DNA of 7,875 nt, taken from the NCBI GenBank assembly GCA_003240795.1, contig QFNK01000076.1:1-7875 (forward strand), read 5' to 3'. The notes below the pieces were generated by a model. It did no database searches. It saw nothing but the letters and a program-made list of their open reading frames with translations, and was not told the DNA's origin. A program made the translations under genes and the position numbers. Each line of letters starts with the position of its first letter. Within the stretch, counting starts at the first letter, position 1. This DNA comes from Micavibrio aeruginosavorus. GTDB taxonomy: Bacteria; Pseudomonadota; Alphaproteobacteria; Micavibrionales; Micavibrionaceae. Positions 1-6,182 of this stretch are shown one piece after another.

Positions 1-145
1 TAGGGAAGGAAAGCGGAAAATCGGACGGGCCTATGATTTTGACGACGTGGCCCATCTCCTCCAGCTCTGTCCGTAAATATTCATAGGTGCGGACAACGCC
101 GTTGATTTGCGGGTGCCATGCGTCGGTGACGATCAGAACTTTCAA
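1..145 (-). CDS. Family-4 (GT-B) glycosyltransferase, N-terminus only
   Basis: The reverse strand encodes 48 codons that begin (M)KVLIVTDAWHPQINGVVRT and continue to ...GPSDFPLSFP, where the window ends. The short beta-strand followed by TDAWHPQ.NGVVRT is the hallmark N-terminal Rossmann half of GT4 enzymes of the alpha-mannosyl / sulfoquinovosyl / diglycosyl-lipid transferase type, which move a sugar from a nucleotide donor to a lipid or glycan acceptor at the cytoplasmic face of the membrane. The C-terminal donor-binding half is outside the window, so the substrate cannot be assigned. I chose the TTG start at 145 because an AAGGA ribosome binding site (plus-strand 153-157) sits 7 bases upstream. 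An in-frame ATG at 181 would add 12 residues (MRPRKCHAKDSR) that do not resemble the family start and has no good ribosome binding site. It is divergent from the propeller gene. Confidence 0.85.
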   Translation of the reverse strand, partial: MKVLIVTDAWHPQINGVVRTYEYLRTELEEMGHVVKIIGPSDFPLSFP

Positions 146-160
146 GCGGGAATCCTTCGC

Positions 161-189
161 GTGACATTTACGTGGGCGCATTCTACACT
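161..189 (+). promoter_or_regulatory. Candidate promoter for the propeller gene - rluD unit
   Basis: GTGACA (161-166, 5/6 to the -35 consensus) and TACACT (184-189, 4/6 to the -10 consensus) are separated by exactly 17 bases. The expected transcription start is about 196, only a couple of bases before the ATG at 198, so the mRNA would be nearly leaderless. This fits the absence of a properly spaced ribosome binding site: GAGGGG at 191-196 is only one base from the ATG. The -10 overlaps the -10 of the divergent promoter. Confidence 0.4.
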
Positions 190-209
190 CGAGGGGCATG
201 AAATTGAAA
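180..209 (-). promoter_or_regulatory. Candidate promoter for the glycosyltransferase
   Basis: On the minus strand a TAGAAT -10 box (180-185, 5/6 to consensus) is preceded by an 18-base spacer and a weak TTTCAA -35 (204-209). Transcription would start near 173, giving a leader of about 28 bases that contains the AAGGA ribosome binding site before the TTG at 145. The -35 lies inside the coding start of the divergent gene. The -10 is good and the -35 poor, so this is a motif-based guess. Confidence 0.35.
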
Positions 210-1553
210 CCCTTTGCTTATATGCTGTCCGCCGTTCTCCTCGCCGTTCCGGGGAGTTTTGCTTTTGCGCAGGACGGTGGCAAGGACGCCCAGGTGGAAT
301 GCACATCCTCCCGCACGGAGATCATGACGCTGAACGAACCAGTGTTCGAAACGCTTTCCGTCTGGGATACGCTTTATGCAACCAAAGACGGGATGGACGT
401 GTTTTCCGACGCCGTGCCTTTGAGCGGCGGAGCCATCGTTGCCGCCGGTTCCTATACCGCCGACAAGAAAGATCTTTCTTACCGTCCGCTTCTGGTAAAG
501 TTCGACGAGCACCGCAAGGTGGTTTGGGAAATGCGGGAGAAGACGGCCGGCCAGCAAACCATTCACCGTATCCTGCCCAGCAAAGACGGCTTCATCGTGC
601 TGGGCGACATTGCGGACTCCGCGAAAGGCAACGGTATTTACACGCGGCGCTACAACGCCGACGGGAAGGGGGCGGAGGTTCATCCTCTTTTCGAAGCCGG
701 GTTCGACCTCGACGCGAGGGCAATCGTGGCGGCGCAGGACGGGGCTGGTTATCTGATCGCCGTTCAGGCCGTTTCGAAAAAAGACGGATACACGCAAAAA
801 GGCATGCTCTACAAGATCGACCATAATGGCGGCCTGACGTGGAAGCGTGCGTTTACATCGGGGCGCAGCACGGTCATCAACAATGTTCAGGCGACGCTGG
901 ACCGCGGGTATGTCCTGACCGGGCAGATCGTGGTCGATGAAAAACGCTCCGGCGGCTGGGTTATCGTTCTGGACGGGAACGGCGGGATCAAATGGCAGCG
1001 CAATTATCCGCGCGGCATGGCGGCGAGTTTTCAGGCGGCGGCGCAAACGGCGGACGGCGGCTTTATCCTCTCCGGCAAGGCGCGTCCTTCGGGCGCGCGG
1101 GGCAACCAGCTTGCGGCATGGGTCATGCGGACGGATTCAGGCGGCTCGCCGAAATGGCAGCGTTATTTCCGCGGTGACTATAGTTACGAGGCGCCCGACC
1201 TCATCGTCTATCACGACGGCCGTTCGAGTGTTCTTCTGAACGGGCGCGGCATGGACGGGGAGCACAGGTCACATGCGCGCCTGATAACGCTGTCGCCGCT
1301 GGGCGCCGTGCAGAAAATCGAAAATTTCACGGACGGACACAACGCCACGGCCTCAAAACTGGTATCAGGAACGGAGGCCGAGCGGATTATTGCAGGCTAC
1401 GCGCAGAGCGGCTTTGGCGACAAACAGGCGGATAATAAGCCTGAATCCGCGCCGTCCTACACCTATGATGCATGGCTGATCGCGGGAGTTCCGCTTGACC
1501 TTTACGAAGATCCCTGCGACAACCCGCCGGATATGAGCCCGATACTCCCATGA
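198..1553 (+). CDS. Secreted beta-propeller repeat protein, function unknown
   Basis: A 451-residue protein with a clear Sec signal peptide: MKLK, a hydrophobic stretch over residues 7-22, and a signal peptidase I site after AFA (residue 24). The mature protein carries about seven degenerate repeats of 40-50 residues (roughly 74-112, 122-163, 173-219, 228-270, 278-324, 333-377, 386-430). The best ones show GG(Y/F)(V/I)L(T/S)G, then a W(V/I)-x-x-D-x-x-G turn, then (K/R)W(Q/K)R, as in GYVLTG...LDGNGGIKWQRNY and GFILSG...RTDSGGSPKWQRYF. Such repeats are typical of exported WD/PQQ-like propellers. There are no catalytic residues I can name. Only two cysteines occur, C35 and C440, flanking the repeat region. 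The gene overlaps rluD by ATGA at 1550-1553, so the two are probably co-translated. I do not recognise a named family; a scaffold or ligand-binding role in the periplasm is inference. Confidence 0.85.
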   Translation: MKLKPFAYMLSAVLLAVPGSFAFAQDGGKDAQVECTSSRTEIMTLNEPVFETLSVWDTLYATKDGMDVFSDAVPLSGGAIVAAGSYTADKKDLSYRPLLVKFDEHRKVVWEMREKTAGQQTIHRILPSKDGFIVLGDIADSAKGNGIYTRRYNADGKGAEVHPLFEAGFDLDARAIVAAQDGAGYLIAVQAVSKKDGYTQKGMLYKIDHNGGLTWKRAFTSGRSTVINNVQATLDRGYVLTGQIVVDEKRSGGWVIVLDGNGGIKWQRNYPRGMAASFQAAAQTADGGFILSGKARPSGARGNQLAAWVMRTDSGGSPKWQRYFRGDYSYEAPDLIVYHDGRSSVLLNGRGMDGEHRSHARLITLSPLGAVQKIENFTDGHNATASKLVSGTEAERIIAGYAQSGFGDKQADNKPESAPSYTYDAWLIAGVPLDLYEDPCDNPPDMSPILP

Positions 1554-2563
1554 CGCAGATTGATGAAACAGTAGAAGACGGCGGCGAAGAAGACAGCTTC
1601 ACCGTCACGGACGCGGTTGGAAATGGCCGCCTCGATAAAATCCTCGCGGAGCTGGCGTGGGAGGGATTGTCGCGTTCACGCCTCAAGACCCTGATTGTCG
1701 ACGGGCAGGTGTCGGTGAACGGCACATCCTGTGATGATCCGTCGCGTAAGGTTTTTATCGGCGATGAAATTTCGCTGGTCGTGCCGGAGGCTGTCGAGGC
1801 GTTGCCGCAGCCTGAGAATATCCCCCTTGACGTCGTGTACGAAGATGACGACATGCTTGTCATCAACAAGGCCGTGGGCATGGTCGTGCATCCGGGCGCG
1901 GGAAACCAGAACGGAACGTTGGTCAGCGCGCTTCTGTATCACTGCGGCGACACGCTGTCCGGCATCGGCGGCGTGAAACGTCCGGGTATCGTGCACCGTC
2001 TGGACAAGGACACATCCGGCCTCATGGTCGTTGCCAAGACAGACCGCGCACATCAGGGGCTTGCCGCTCAGCTTGCCGACCGCACGCTTCACCGCCTGTA
2101 TCAGGCGATCGTGTGGAAGGAGCCGACGCCGATCAAGGGCACAATCAACACCGCCATCGGCCGACACCAGACGAGCCGCCTCCGCATGGCCGTGCGTTCG
2201 CGCGCATCGGGGCGGGAGGCGATCACGCATTACCTGCGTGAGGAAACATTCAACGGTATTGCCTCGCTTGTGACATGCCAGCTTGAAACAGGACGCACGC
2301 ATCAGATCCGCGTTCATATGCAGCATTTGGGGCATCCGCTTCTCGGTGATCAGCTTTACGGCCTTCCGGCGCAGGAGCAAAAGTCATTGCTCCGCCGCGG
2401 AGGGTATGAGGACGACGCGATCGAATTCGTCCTCAATTTTCCGCGTCAGGCGCTCCATGCCGCAGGGATTTCCTTCATCCATCCCGTAACGGAGGAGGAA
2501 ATGGAGTTCGAGGCCGATCCACCGGCGGATTTCGCGGAATTGCTGGAAATCATCGCTTCCTGA
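1550..2563 (+). CDS. rluD: 23S rRNA pseudouridine synthase RluD
   Basis: A 337-residue RluA-family enzyme that isomerises uridines in helix 69 of 23S rRNA (positions 1911, 1915 and 1917 in E. coli) in the cytoplasm. The N-terminal S4 RNA-binding domain covers about residues 26-75 (GRLDKILAEL...SRSRLKTLIVDGQVSVNG). The catalytic domain follows, with the motif GIVHRLDKDTSGLMVVAKT, in which D152 is the catalytic aspartate, then the family segments LETGRTHQIRVHM (246-258) and GHPLLGDQLYG (261-271). The length is normal for RluD. The start is fixed by the ATGA overlap with the upstream gene; there is no strong ribosome binding site, which suggests translational coupling. About 20 acidic residues precede the S4 domain. 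RluC or another RluA-subfamily member is the main alternative, but the VHRLDKDTSG context and domain order fit RluD best. A terminator follows 32 bases after the stop. Confidence 0.92.
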   Translation: MTQIDETVEDGGEEDSFTVTDAVGNGRLDKILAELAWEGLSRSRLKTLIVDGQVSVNGTSCDDPSRKVFIGDEISLVVPEAVEALPQPENIPLDVVYEDDDMLVINKAVGMVVHPGAGNQNGTLVSALLYHCGDTLSGIGGVKRPGIVHRLDKDTSGLMVVAKTDRAHQGLAAQLADRTLHRLYQAIVWKEPTPIKGTINTAIGRHQTSRLRMAVRSRASGREAITHYLREETFNGIASLVTCQLETGRTHQIRVHMQHLGHPLLGDQLYGLPAQEQKSLLRRGGYEDDAIEFVLNFPRQALHAAGISFIHPVTEEEMEFEADPPADFAELLEIIAS

Positions 2564-2577
2564 AAAATCGTTTAATA

Positions 2578-2589
2578 TCAATATATTGA
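2578..2589. repeat. AT-rich perfect 12-base palindrome
   Basis: TCAATATATTGA is its own reverse complement and sits 14 bases after the rluD stop codon, just before the rluD terminator hairpin. It could be a protein-binding dyad, but 12-base palindromes in AT-rich spacers also arise by chance. Confidence 0.3.
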
Positions 2590-2595
2590 ATGATG

Positions 2596-2630
2596 TTTAG
2601 GGGTCAAGTTTGCTTGATCCCTAAAATTTT
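2596..2630 (+). terminator. Intrinsic terminator of the propeller-rluD unit
   Basis: Bases 2596-2608 pair with 2613-2625 to give a 13-base-pair stem with one G-T wobble (AGGGGTCAAG against CTTGATCCCT, extended by three T-A pairs) around a TTTG loop, followed by ATTTT. The symmetric A and T flanks mean it could also work, less strongly, on the opposite strand. It closes the transcript 32 bases after the rluD stop. Confidence 0.8.
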
Positions 2631-2644
2631 ACATAAAATATAAC
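2614..2644 (+). promoter_or_regulatory. Candidate promoter of the short intergenic transcript
   Basis: TTGATC (2614-2619, 4/6) and TATAAC (2639-2644, 5/6) are 19 bases apart in a strikingly AT-rich stretch. The spacing is longer than optimal. The -35 lies within the descending arm of the rluD terminator. Transcription would start near 2651. A second -10-like TATAAG lies at 2645-2650. Confidence 0.35.
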
Positions 2645-2666
2645 TATAAGATAAAGCACTGGCAAG

Positions 2667-2723
2667 ATGCGGGGGCATAAGGCCAAGAGACGAAGGAAAT
2701 ATCTGAACTACGTTTTTGTTTAA
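2667..2723 (+). CDS. Possible 18-residue Arg/Lys-rich small ORF or leader peptide
   Basis: ATG at 2667 opens a frame encoding MRGHKAKRRRKYLNYVFV and ending in TAA at 2721-2723, 25 bases before the strong terminator hairpin. Seven of the first eleven residues are Arg or Lys, followed by an aromatic/hydrophobic tail. The four arginines use CGG, AGA, CGA and AGG, none of them the CGC/CGT preferred in the neighbouring genes. There is no recognisable ribosome binding site, and a frame this short is common by chance. If translated, ribosome pausing on the Arg codons could influence the downstream terminator. Confidence 0.2.
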   Translation: MRGHKAKRRRKYLNYVFV

Positions 2724-2748
2724 CCGATCTGGTACCCATGAAACTTAC

Positions 2749-2772
2749 ACCGCCCTTCGGGGCGGTTTTTTT
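2749..2772 (+). terminator. Strong UUCG-loop intrinsic terminator
   Basis: ACCGCCC (2749-2755) pairs perfectly with GGGCGGT (2760-2766) around a stable TTCG tetraloop, followed by an unbroken run of T to 2772. This is one of the most efficient terminator designs in Gram-negative bacteria. It lies upstream of the dehydrogenase start, so it ends the short intergenic transcript or acts as an attenuator for the gene behind it. Confidence 0.9.
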
Positions 2773-2794
2773 ATGCACGCATCCCATAAAGCAT

Positions 2795-2824
2795 TTGATC
2801 TCGCCCGTTCAAAGGCTTAACAAT
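2795..2824 (+). promoter_or_regulatory. Candidate promoter for the dehydrogenase
   Basis: TTGATC (2795-2800, 4/6) is followed 17-18 bases later by TAACAAT (2818-2824), a weak -10. A promoter in this place, after the strong terminator and before the ribosome binding site at 2845-2850, would give the dehydrogenase its own transcript and a leader of about 25 bases. The match is modest. Confidence 0.3.
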
Positions 2825-2854
2825 CAAGCCATCCAAAAATACCAAGAGGACGGC

Positions 2855-4045
2855 ATGATTTTTTCCGATTTATCCAAGCAGGCATTGCAGCAGAACACAT
2901 CTTTCGACCAGCATGAAACGGTCCGCCGTTTTGTCCTTGGTGAAGGCGATGGTCTGGTCGCGCTTGTAGCCGTCCACAACACCAATCTTGGTCCTGCGCT
3001 TGGCGGTTGCCGTATGCGCGCCTACGCAAGCGAGGAAGAGGCGATGACCGACGTTCTCCGCCTGTCGCGCGGCATGACGTACAAGAACGCGATGGCGGGT
3101 CTTCCGCTCGGTGGCGGCAAATCCGTCATCATCGGCGATTTCCGCAAGGACAAGAATGAATCCATTATGGAAGAGATGGGCGAGGGCGTGGAAACGCTCG
3201 ACGGCAAATACGTAACGGCCGAAGACAGCGGTACAAGCGAGGAAGATATGCTTGCCATGTCGAAAAAGACGGAGCATGTCACGGGGCTTCCGCCGGAATA
3301 TTTCGTGGGCAAGGATTTCGGCGAGCTGGGCGGCAATCCGTCGCCGCTGACGGCGCTTGGTGTTTACAAAGGCATCCGTTCCGCCGTGCATCATCGTTAT
3401 GGCGGCGATTCGCTGTCCGGCCTGAAAGTTGCGGTACAGGGTGTGGGGGCCGTTGGCCTCGAGCTGTGCAAGCTTTTGAAACAGGACGGCGTAGAATTGT
3501 TCATTACTGATATCGACGGTACGGCGCTTAAAAACGCGCAAGGTATTCTTGGCGGAGCGGAGATTGTCGGCCCTGAAGAGATTTACGAGGTCGAGGCCGA
3601 AGTGTTTGCGCCGTGCGCTATGGGCGGCATCCTGAACGATGTGACGATCCCGAAACTGAAGGCGCATATCGTCGCGGGCGCGGCGAACAACCAGCTTCTG
3701 AAGCAGCATCATGACGTGCAGTTGATGGACCGGAATATCCTGTATGTGCCGGACTACGTCATCAATGCGGGCGGCGTGATCTGCGTTGCTTACGAATATT
3801 TCCGCAAGAGCGAGTACAATCCGCTGGATTTCGACATTACGCGCTCCAGCATGGTCGCGCATGTCGAGCGTATCGGCCAGACGGTGACGGACGTTCTTGG
3901 TTATGCCACGGCGCATCATCTCGGCCCCGGCGAGGCGGCGGACAAGCTGGCGGAAGAAAAATTCATCGGCGGCGCGCCGCTGGAAATCAGTTCAGAACCG
4001 CCTGCCAGTTCCGGCCAAGGTGGCGGTACGACACTGGTTCAGTAG
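2855..4045 (+). CDS. ldh: Leucine (branched-chain amino acid) dehydrogenase
   Basis: A 396-residue Glu/Leu/Phe/Val dehydrogenase family enzyme, which reversibly deaminates leucine or valine to the 2-oxo acid with NAD+ in the cytoplasm. The N-terminal dimerisation/substrate domain shows GPALGGCRM (46-54), MTYKNAMAGLPLGGGK (74-89, with K77 and the catalytic-type K89) and the Leu-type AEDSGTS (122-128). NPSPLTALGVYKG (161-173) opens the NAD domain, whose Rossmann motif GVGAVG (196-201) is followed by D219/D221, suited to NAD. FAPCAMGGILND (251-262) and VAGAANNQ (273-280) are characteristic of leucine dehydrogenase. The start is the ATG at 2855, with AGAGGA at 2845-2850; an in-frame ATG at 2738 is rejected because its first codons are the terminator. 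The last 19 residues (from 378) are Ser/Gly/Pro-rich and lie antisense to the yjbH 3' end, giving an atypical tail. Valine dehydrogenase is the alternative. Confidence 0.9.
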   Translation: MIFSDLSKQALQQNTSFDQHETVRRFVLGEGDGLVALVAVHNTNLGPALGGCRMRAYASEEEAMTDVLRLSRGMTYKNAMAGLPLGGGKSVIIGDFRKDKNESIMEEMGEGVETLDGKYVTAEDSGTSEEDMLAMSKKTEHVTGLPPEYFVGKDFGELGGNPSPLTALGVYKGIRSAVHHRYGGDSLSGLKVAVQGVGAVGLELCKLLKQDGVELFITDIDGTALKNAQGILGGAEIVGPEEIYEVEAEVFAPCAMGGILNDVTIPKLKAHIVAGAANNQLLKQHHDVQLMDRNILYVPDYVINAGGVICVAYEYFRKSEYNPLDFDITRSSMVAHVERIGQTVTDVLGYATAHHLGPGEAADKLAEEKFIGGAPLEISSEPPASSGQGGGTTLVQ

Positions 4046-6044
4046 CCTCATACAGCGAAACGGGTTTGTCGAGAATGGCCGCGTCGTCGCGGCCGAGCGG
4101 CGCGATGTTGATGCGCGCCTCGCTTCCCTGCGGCACGTATTTCAGATTGCCGAAGGGAAGGGCAATGCGAAATCCCGCCTGAGCGTTCCGGTCGCTTTCA
4201 AACACATCCTTGCTATCCGCATTTGTTACCGTCATGAACGCCTCGAATTTTATGCCGTTCGCGAGTTGTGTCCTTGCGCCGAAACGAACGCCTTCGTCAC
4301 CGCCGATGAAACGTCCTGCGCTGGCGAAGGTCGTGATGTCGGTGGCGGGAACGTCGTAAAACAAATTCAAATGTCCGGTAAAACGAGGCTCGCTTGAAAA
4401 GCCGAGGGCGAGGGGCGATGTTCCGTCGCGCTTGTGGGTGTTCCATCCTTCCGCGCCGACGGCGAAGGGAGAGTCGAACGGGCGATAAAGGATTTCTCCG
4501 CCATAGCCTGCAAACATTTCCTCCAGATAGCCTGCGGCGGCGGATATGTGGAAGCCGGGGAGCGGCGTGTGCATCCACGATACGAATCCACGGTCCAGAT
4601 TGACGCGGTTGTAGGTGTAGAAATCCGCGTCCGAACGCACGGCATCCATGCCGATATCCCTGAATTTATAAAGCCTGTGAAGATTGTCCGCGACATTCAG
4701 GCGCAATCCCGTTCCGGTCGTAATGCCGTAGCGCCATTCCTTCTTTTCGTTGAACAAAACGCTGGTGCGGTAAAGGTGCGTTGTTTCTTCCTCCAGAGGG
4801 CTGGCGTCCAATTGCGGGACGAGGGAGAATTTCCGTTCGCGGTTTTTTAATGTTATGGACCTGCGGTCGTCCCTGAAACTTACGTCCTGCCATATTTCTT
4901 CAGGACTGCCTAGGCTGCGTACTATGGCTTGTTCCAGATCGCGGCGGCTGAAAGTTATGGCCTTTCCGCGCAGTCCCGTCCGGACGGGGATTATGGTGAT
5001 GGTTTCGATATACGCGCCTGCGCTGGCCGTCAGATGGCGGGCGGCGCGGCCCATCTGCATGGTTGACGGCTGATAATCATTCATGTGCAGGACTGCGCTG
5101 AAATCCACGCCGCTTACACGTGTCTTTCCAAGGTTTATACCATCGGCCTCCGCCATTTCACGGGGAAGGTGACGCCAGGTTTGGGCGGGGCGCCGGGTAT
5201 CGAATTGGAAAGGTTTGCTCTCCTTGTACGACTTCCCGCGCCAGCCGAGCATGTTTCCCTGAAACGTGATCCGCGCCATGATTTTGTCCGTGCCGACCAT
5301 TGCCGCCCCCAGCGATATCCATTCCTTCGGATTGTAGTTTACGCCTACGCTCCACGGTGCGGTGCGCTTTCTTTCGGTGCTGTAATCATCAGGGGCATAT
5401 TCCAGTTTAAGGGAAAGATCCTCGATCGGCGTTTTATATTCGATGCCGCCGAAGAAGCCTATCCTGTCGCCTGTGAACCAATCGGAAGGAGAGGCCGCAT
5501 TCTCATCATCCATATCGCGGTTGCTGTCCAATCGTGACAGCGTGCGCGCGAGCGGGCTTGCGATATGTCCTTCGCCCGCCATGCGTCCCCAGGCGATACC
5601 GCCCGTCAGATCGAAATCGTGATAGCGTTTGGAGAGGACGAAATATTCGGACGAGAACCGCCGATGGCCCAACACACTATCCATGCCGAAGGACAATTCG
5701 GGCATGTAGCGTCCTTCCTTCGCGAGCCGCAATTTAAAATCAAGTCCGGGATAAACGCGTTCCGGTCTTTTCAGGACCGATTCGGCCATCATGCTCTGCC
5801 GTAAGTTGACGTAGAGGTAATCCGTGACCTGCATTCCCGCAAATACATGGTTGTATGGTTCCGTATGCGCCGCGCCGACGCGCAAAGTGCCTGATTCTTC
5901 CATGCGGGCGGTAGGGATTGTGTTCAATCCTGTGACGCCTTTTATGCTTGTGGACAGGGATGGTTCATTCGCGCAAACCTCCGCAGACGGCAACAGGGCC
6001 GCCATCATCAATACGAGGGCATGTCTCCACAAAAAGCGCGGCAT
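3987..6044 (-). CDS. yjbH: YjbH-family outer-membrane exopolysaccharide protein
   Basis: A protein of 685 residues from the ATG at 6044. The signal peptide is MPRFLWRH followed by the hydrophobic ALVLMMAALLP, with likely cleavage after VCA; the Cys there does not make a lipobox. The mature start GVTGLNTIPTARMEESGTLRVG, the following ...FAGMQVTDYLYVNLRQS, many alternating amphipathic segments, and the C-terminal ARINIAPLGRD...LYEATEPVSYRHLGRNW fit the YjbH (DUF940) family. These large beta-barrel proteins are associated with extracellular polysaccharide production and usually encoded in yjbEFGH-type operons. No yjbE, yjbF or yjbG lies beside it here. Earlier TTG starts at 6068 or 6062 would add 8 or 6 residues; a TGA directly precedes 6068. 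No start has a convincing ribosome binding site. A TTGGCA/TGCAAT pair on the minus strand (6125-6130 and 6103-6108) is a weak promoter candidate. The 3' end overlaps the convergent dehydrogenase. Confidence 0.85.
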   Translation of the reverse strand: MPRFLWRHALVLMMAALLPSAEVCANEPSLSTSIKGVTGLNTIPTARMEESGTLRVGAAHTEPYNHVFAGMQVTDYLYVNLRQSMMAESVLKRPERVYPGLDFKLRLAKEGRYMPELSFGMDSVLGHRRFSSEYFVLSKRYHDFDLTGGIAWGRMAGEGHIASPLARTLSRLDSNRDMDDENAASPSDWFTGDRIGFFGGIEYKTPIEDLSLKLEYAPDDYSTERKRTAPWSVGVNYNPKEWISLGAAMVGTDKIMARITFQGNMLGWRGKSYKESKPFQFDTRRPAQTWRHLPREMAEADGINLGKTRVSGVDFSAVLHMNDYQPSTMQMGRAARHLTASAGAYIETITIIPVRTGLRGKAITFSRRDLEQAIVRSLGSPEEIWQDVSFRDDRRSITLKNRERKFSLVPQLDASPLEEETTHLYRTSVLFNEKKEWRYGITTGTGLRLNVADNLHRLYKFRDIGMDAVRSDADFYTYNRVNLDRGFVSWMHTPLPGFHISAAAGYLEEMFAGYGGEILYRPFDSPFAVGAEGWNTHKRDGTSPLALGFSSEPRFTGHLNLFYDVPATDITTFASAGRFIGGDEGVRFGARTQLANGIKFEAFMTVTNADSKDVFESDRNAQAGFRIALPFGNLKYVPQGSEARINIAPLGRDDAAILDKPVSLYEATEPVSYRHLGRNWQAVLN

Positions 6045-6132
6045 AAATCGTCGCCGATTCAAAATCAATCAGATCAATAATTTGCACACTGATCTACCTG
6101 CGATTGCATGTCAAAGCGGAATCTTGCCAAGG

Positions 6133-6163
6133 TTGTACCTATCCAGAGTTTCTGTCATATAAA
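6133..6163 (+). promoter_or_regulatory. Candidate promoter of the hybrid kinase operon
   Basis: TTGTAC (6133-6138, 4/6) and TATAAA (6158-6163, 5/6) are separated by 19 bases, with a shifted CATATA -10 giving 17. Transcription would start near 6170, just before the ATGs at 6183, 6195 and 6201. This placement argues against translation starting at the upstream in-frame ATG at 6108. Confidence 0.3.
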
Positions 6164-6182
6164 CTATAAGTTGCATTTGTTT

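Larger units (their letters stand above)
2651..2772 (+). ncRNA. Candidate small RNA or attenuated leader transcript (about 120 nt)
   Basis: This stretch is bounded upstream by the rluD terminator and a promoter-like AT-rich block, and downstream by a textbook intrinsic terminator at 2749-2772. Two successive terminators in the same direction with only about 120 bases between them imply that something short is transcribed in between. It does not match the SRP RNA, 6S RNA, tmRNA, RNase P RNA or tRNA motifs I know. It contains an 18-codon frame (2667-2723). It could be a stand-alone trans-acting RNA or a leader whose terminator gates read-through into the dehydrogenase gene 82 bases further on. 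There is no direct evidence of expression. Confidence 0.4.

Noticed and set aside
183..1046. Long minus-strand open frame (287 codons) opposite the propeller gene
   Set aside because: It is a GC-bias shadow: the opposite strand encodes a protein with a signal peptide and internal repeats, and the antisense translation is rich in Arg/His with no recognisable motif.
1676..2380. Minus-strand open frame opposite rluD
   Set aside because: It is fully antisense to the conserved RluD catalytic domain and has no family features.
2804..2817. tRNA T-arm-like GCCCGTTCAAAGGC
   Set aside because: There is no acceptor, D or anticodon arm around it, and a strong terminator lies immediately upstream; it is a coincidental match.
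2870..3919. 349-codon minus-strand open frame opposite the dehydrogenase
   Set aside because: The plus strand carries unmistakable leucine dehydrogenase motifs; the antisense frame is an Arg/His-rich shadow produced by codon bias.
3969..3980. GC palindrome GCGGCGCGCCGC with a T run beyond it on the minus strand, as a possible yjbH terminator
   Set aside because: The stem has only four base pairs around a CGCG loop and the T tract starts 7 bases away, too far for a convincing intrinsic terminator.
4434..4850. Plus-strand open frames within the yjbH region (also 5085-5537 and others)
   Set aside because: They are antisense to the continuous 685-codon YjbH frame and lack ribosome binding sites or domains.
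6086..6114. Consensus TTGACA on the minus strand (6109-6114) as a yjbH -35
   Set aside because: There is no acceptable -10 at 16-18 bases; the hexamers there (such as CAGTGT) match poorly.
6108..6182. N-terminal extension of the hybrid kinase from the ATG at 6108
   Set aside because: The 25 extra residues resemble no domain, lie upstream of or across the predicted promoter, and lack a ribosome binding site. It cannot be formally excluded.
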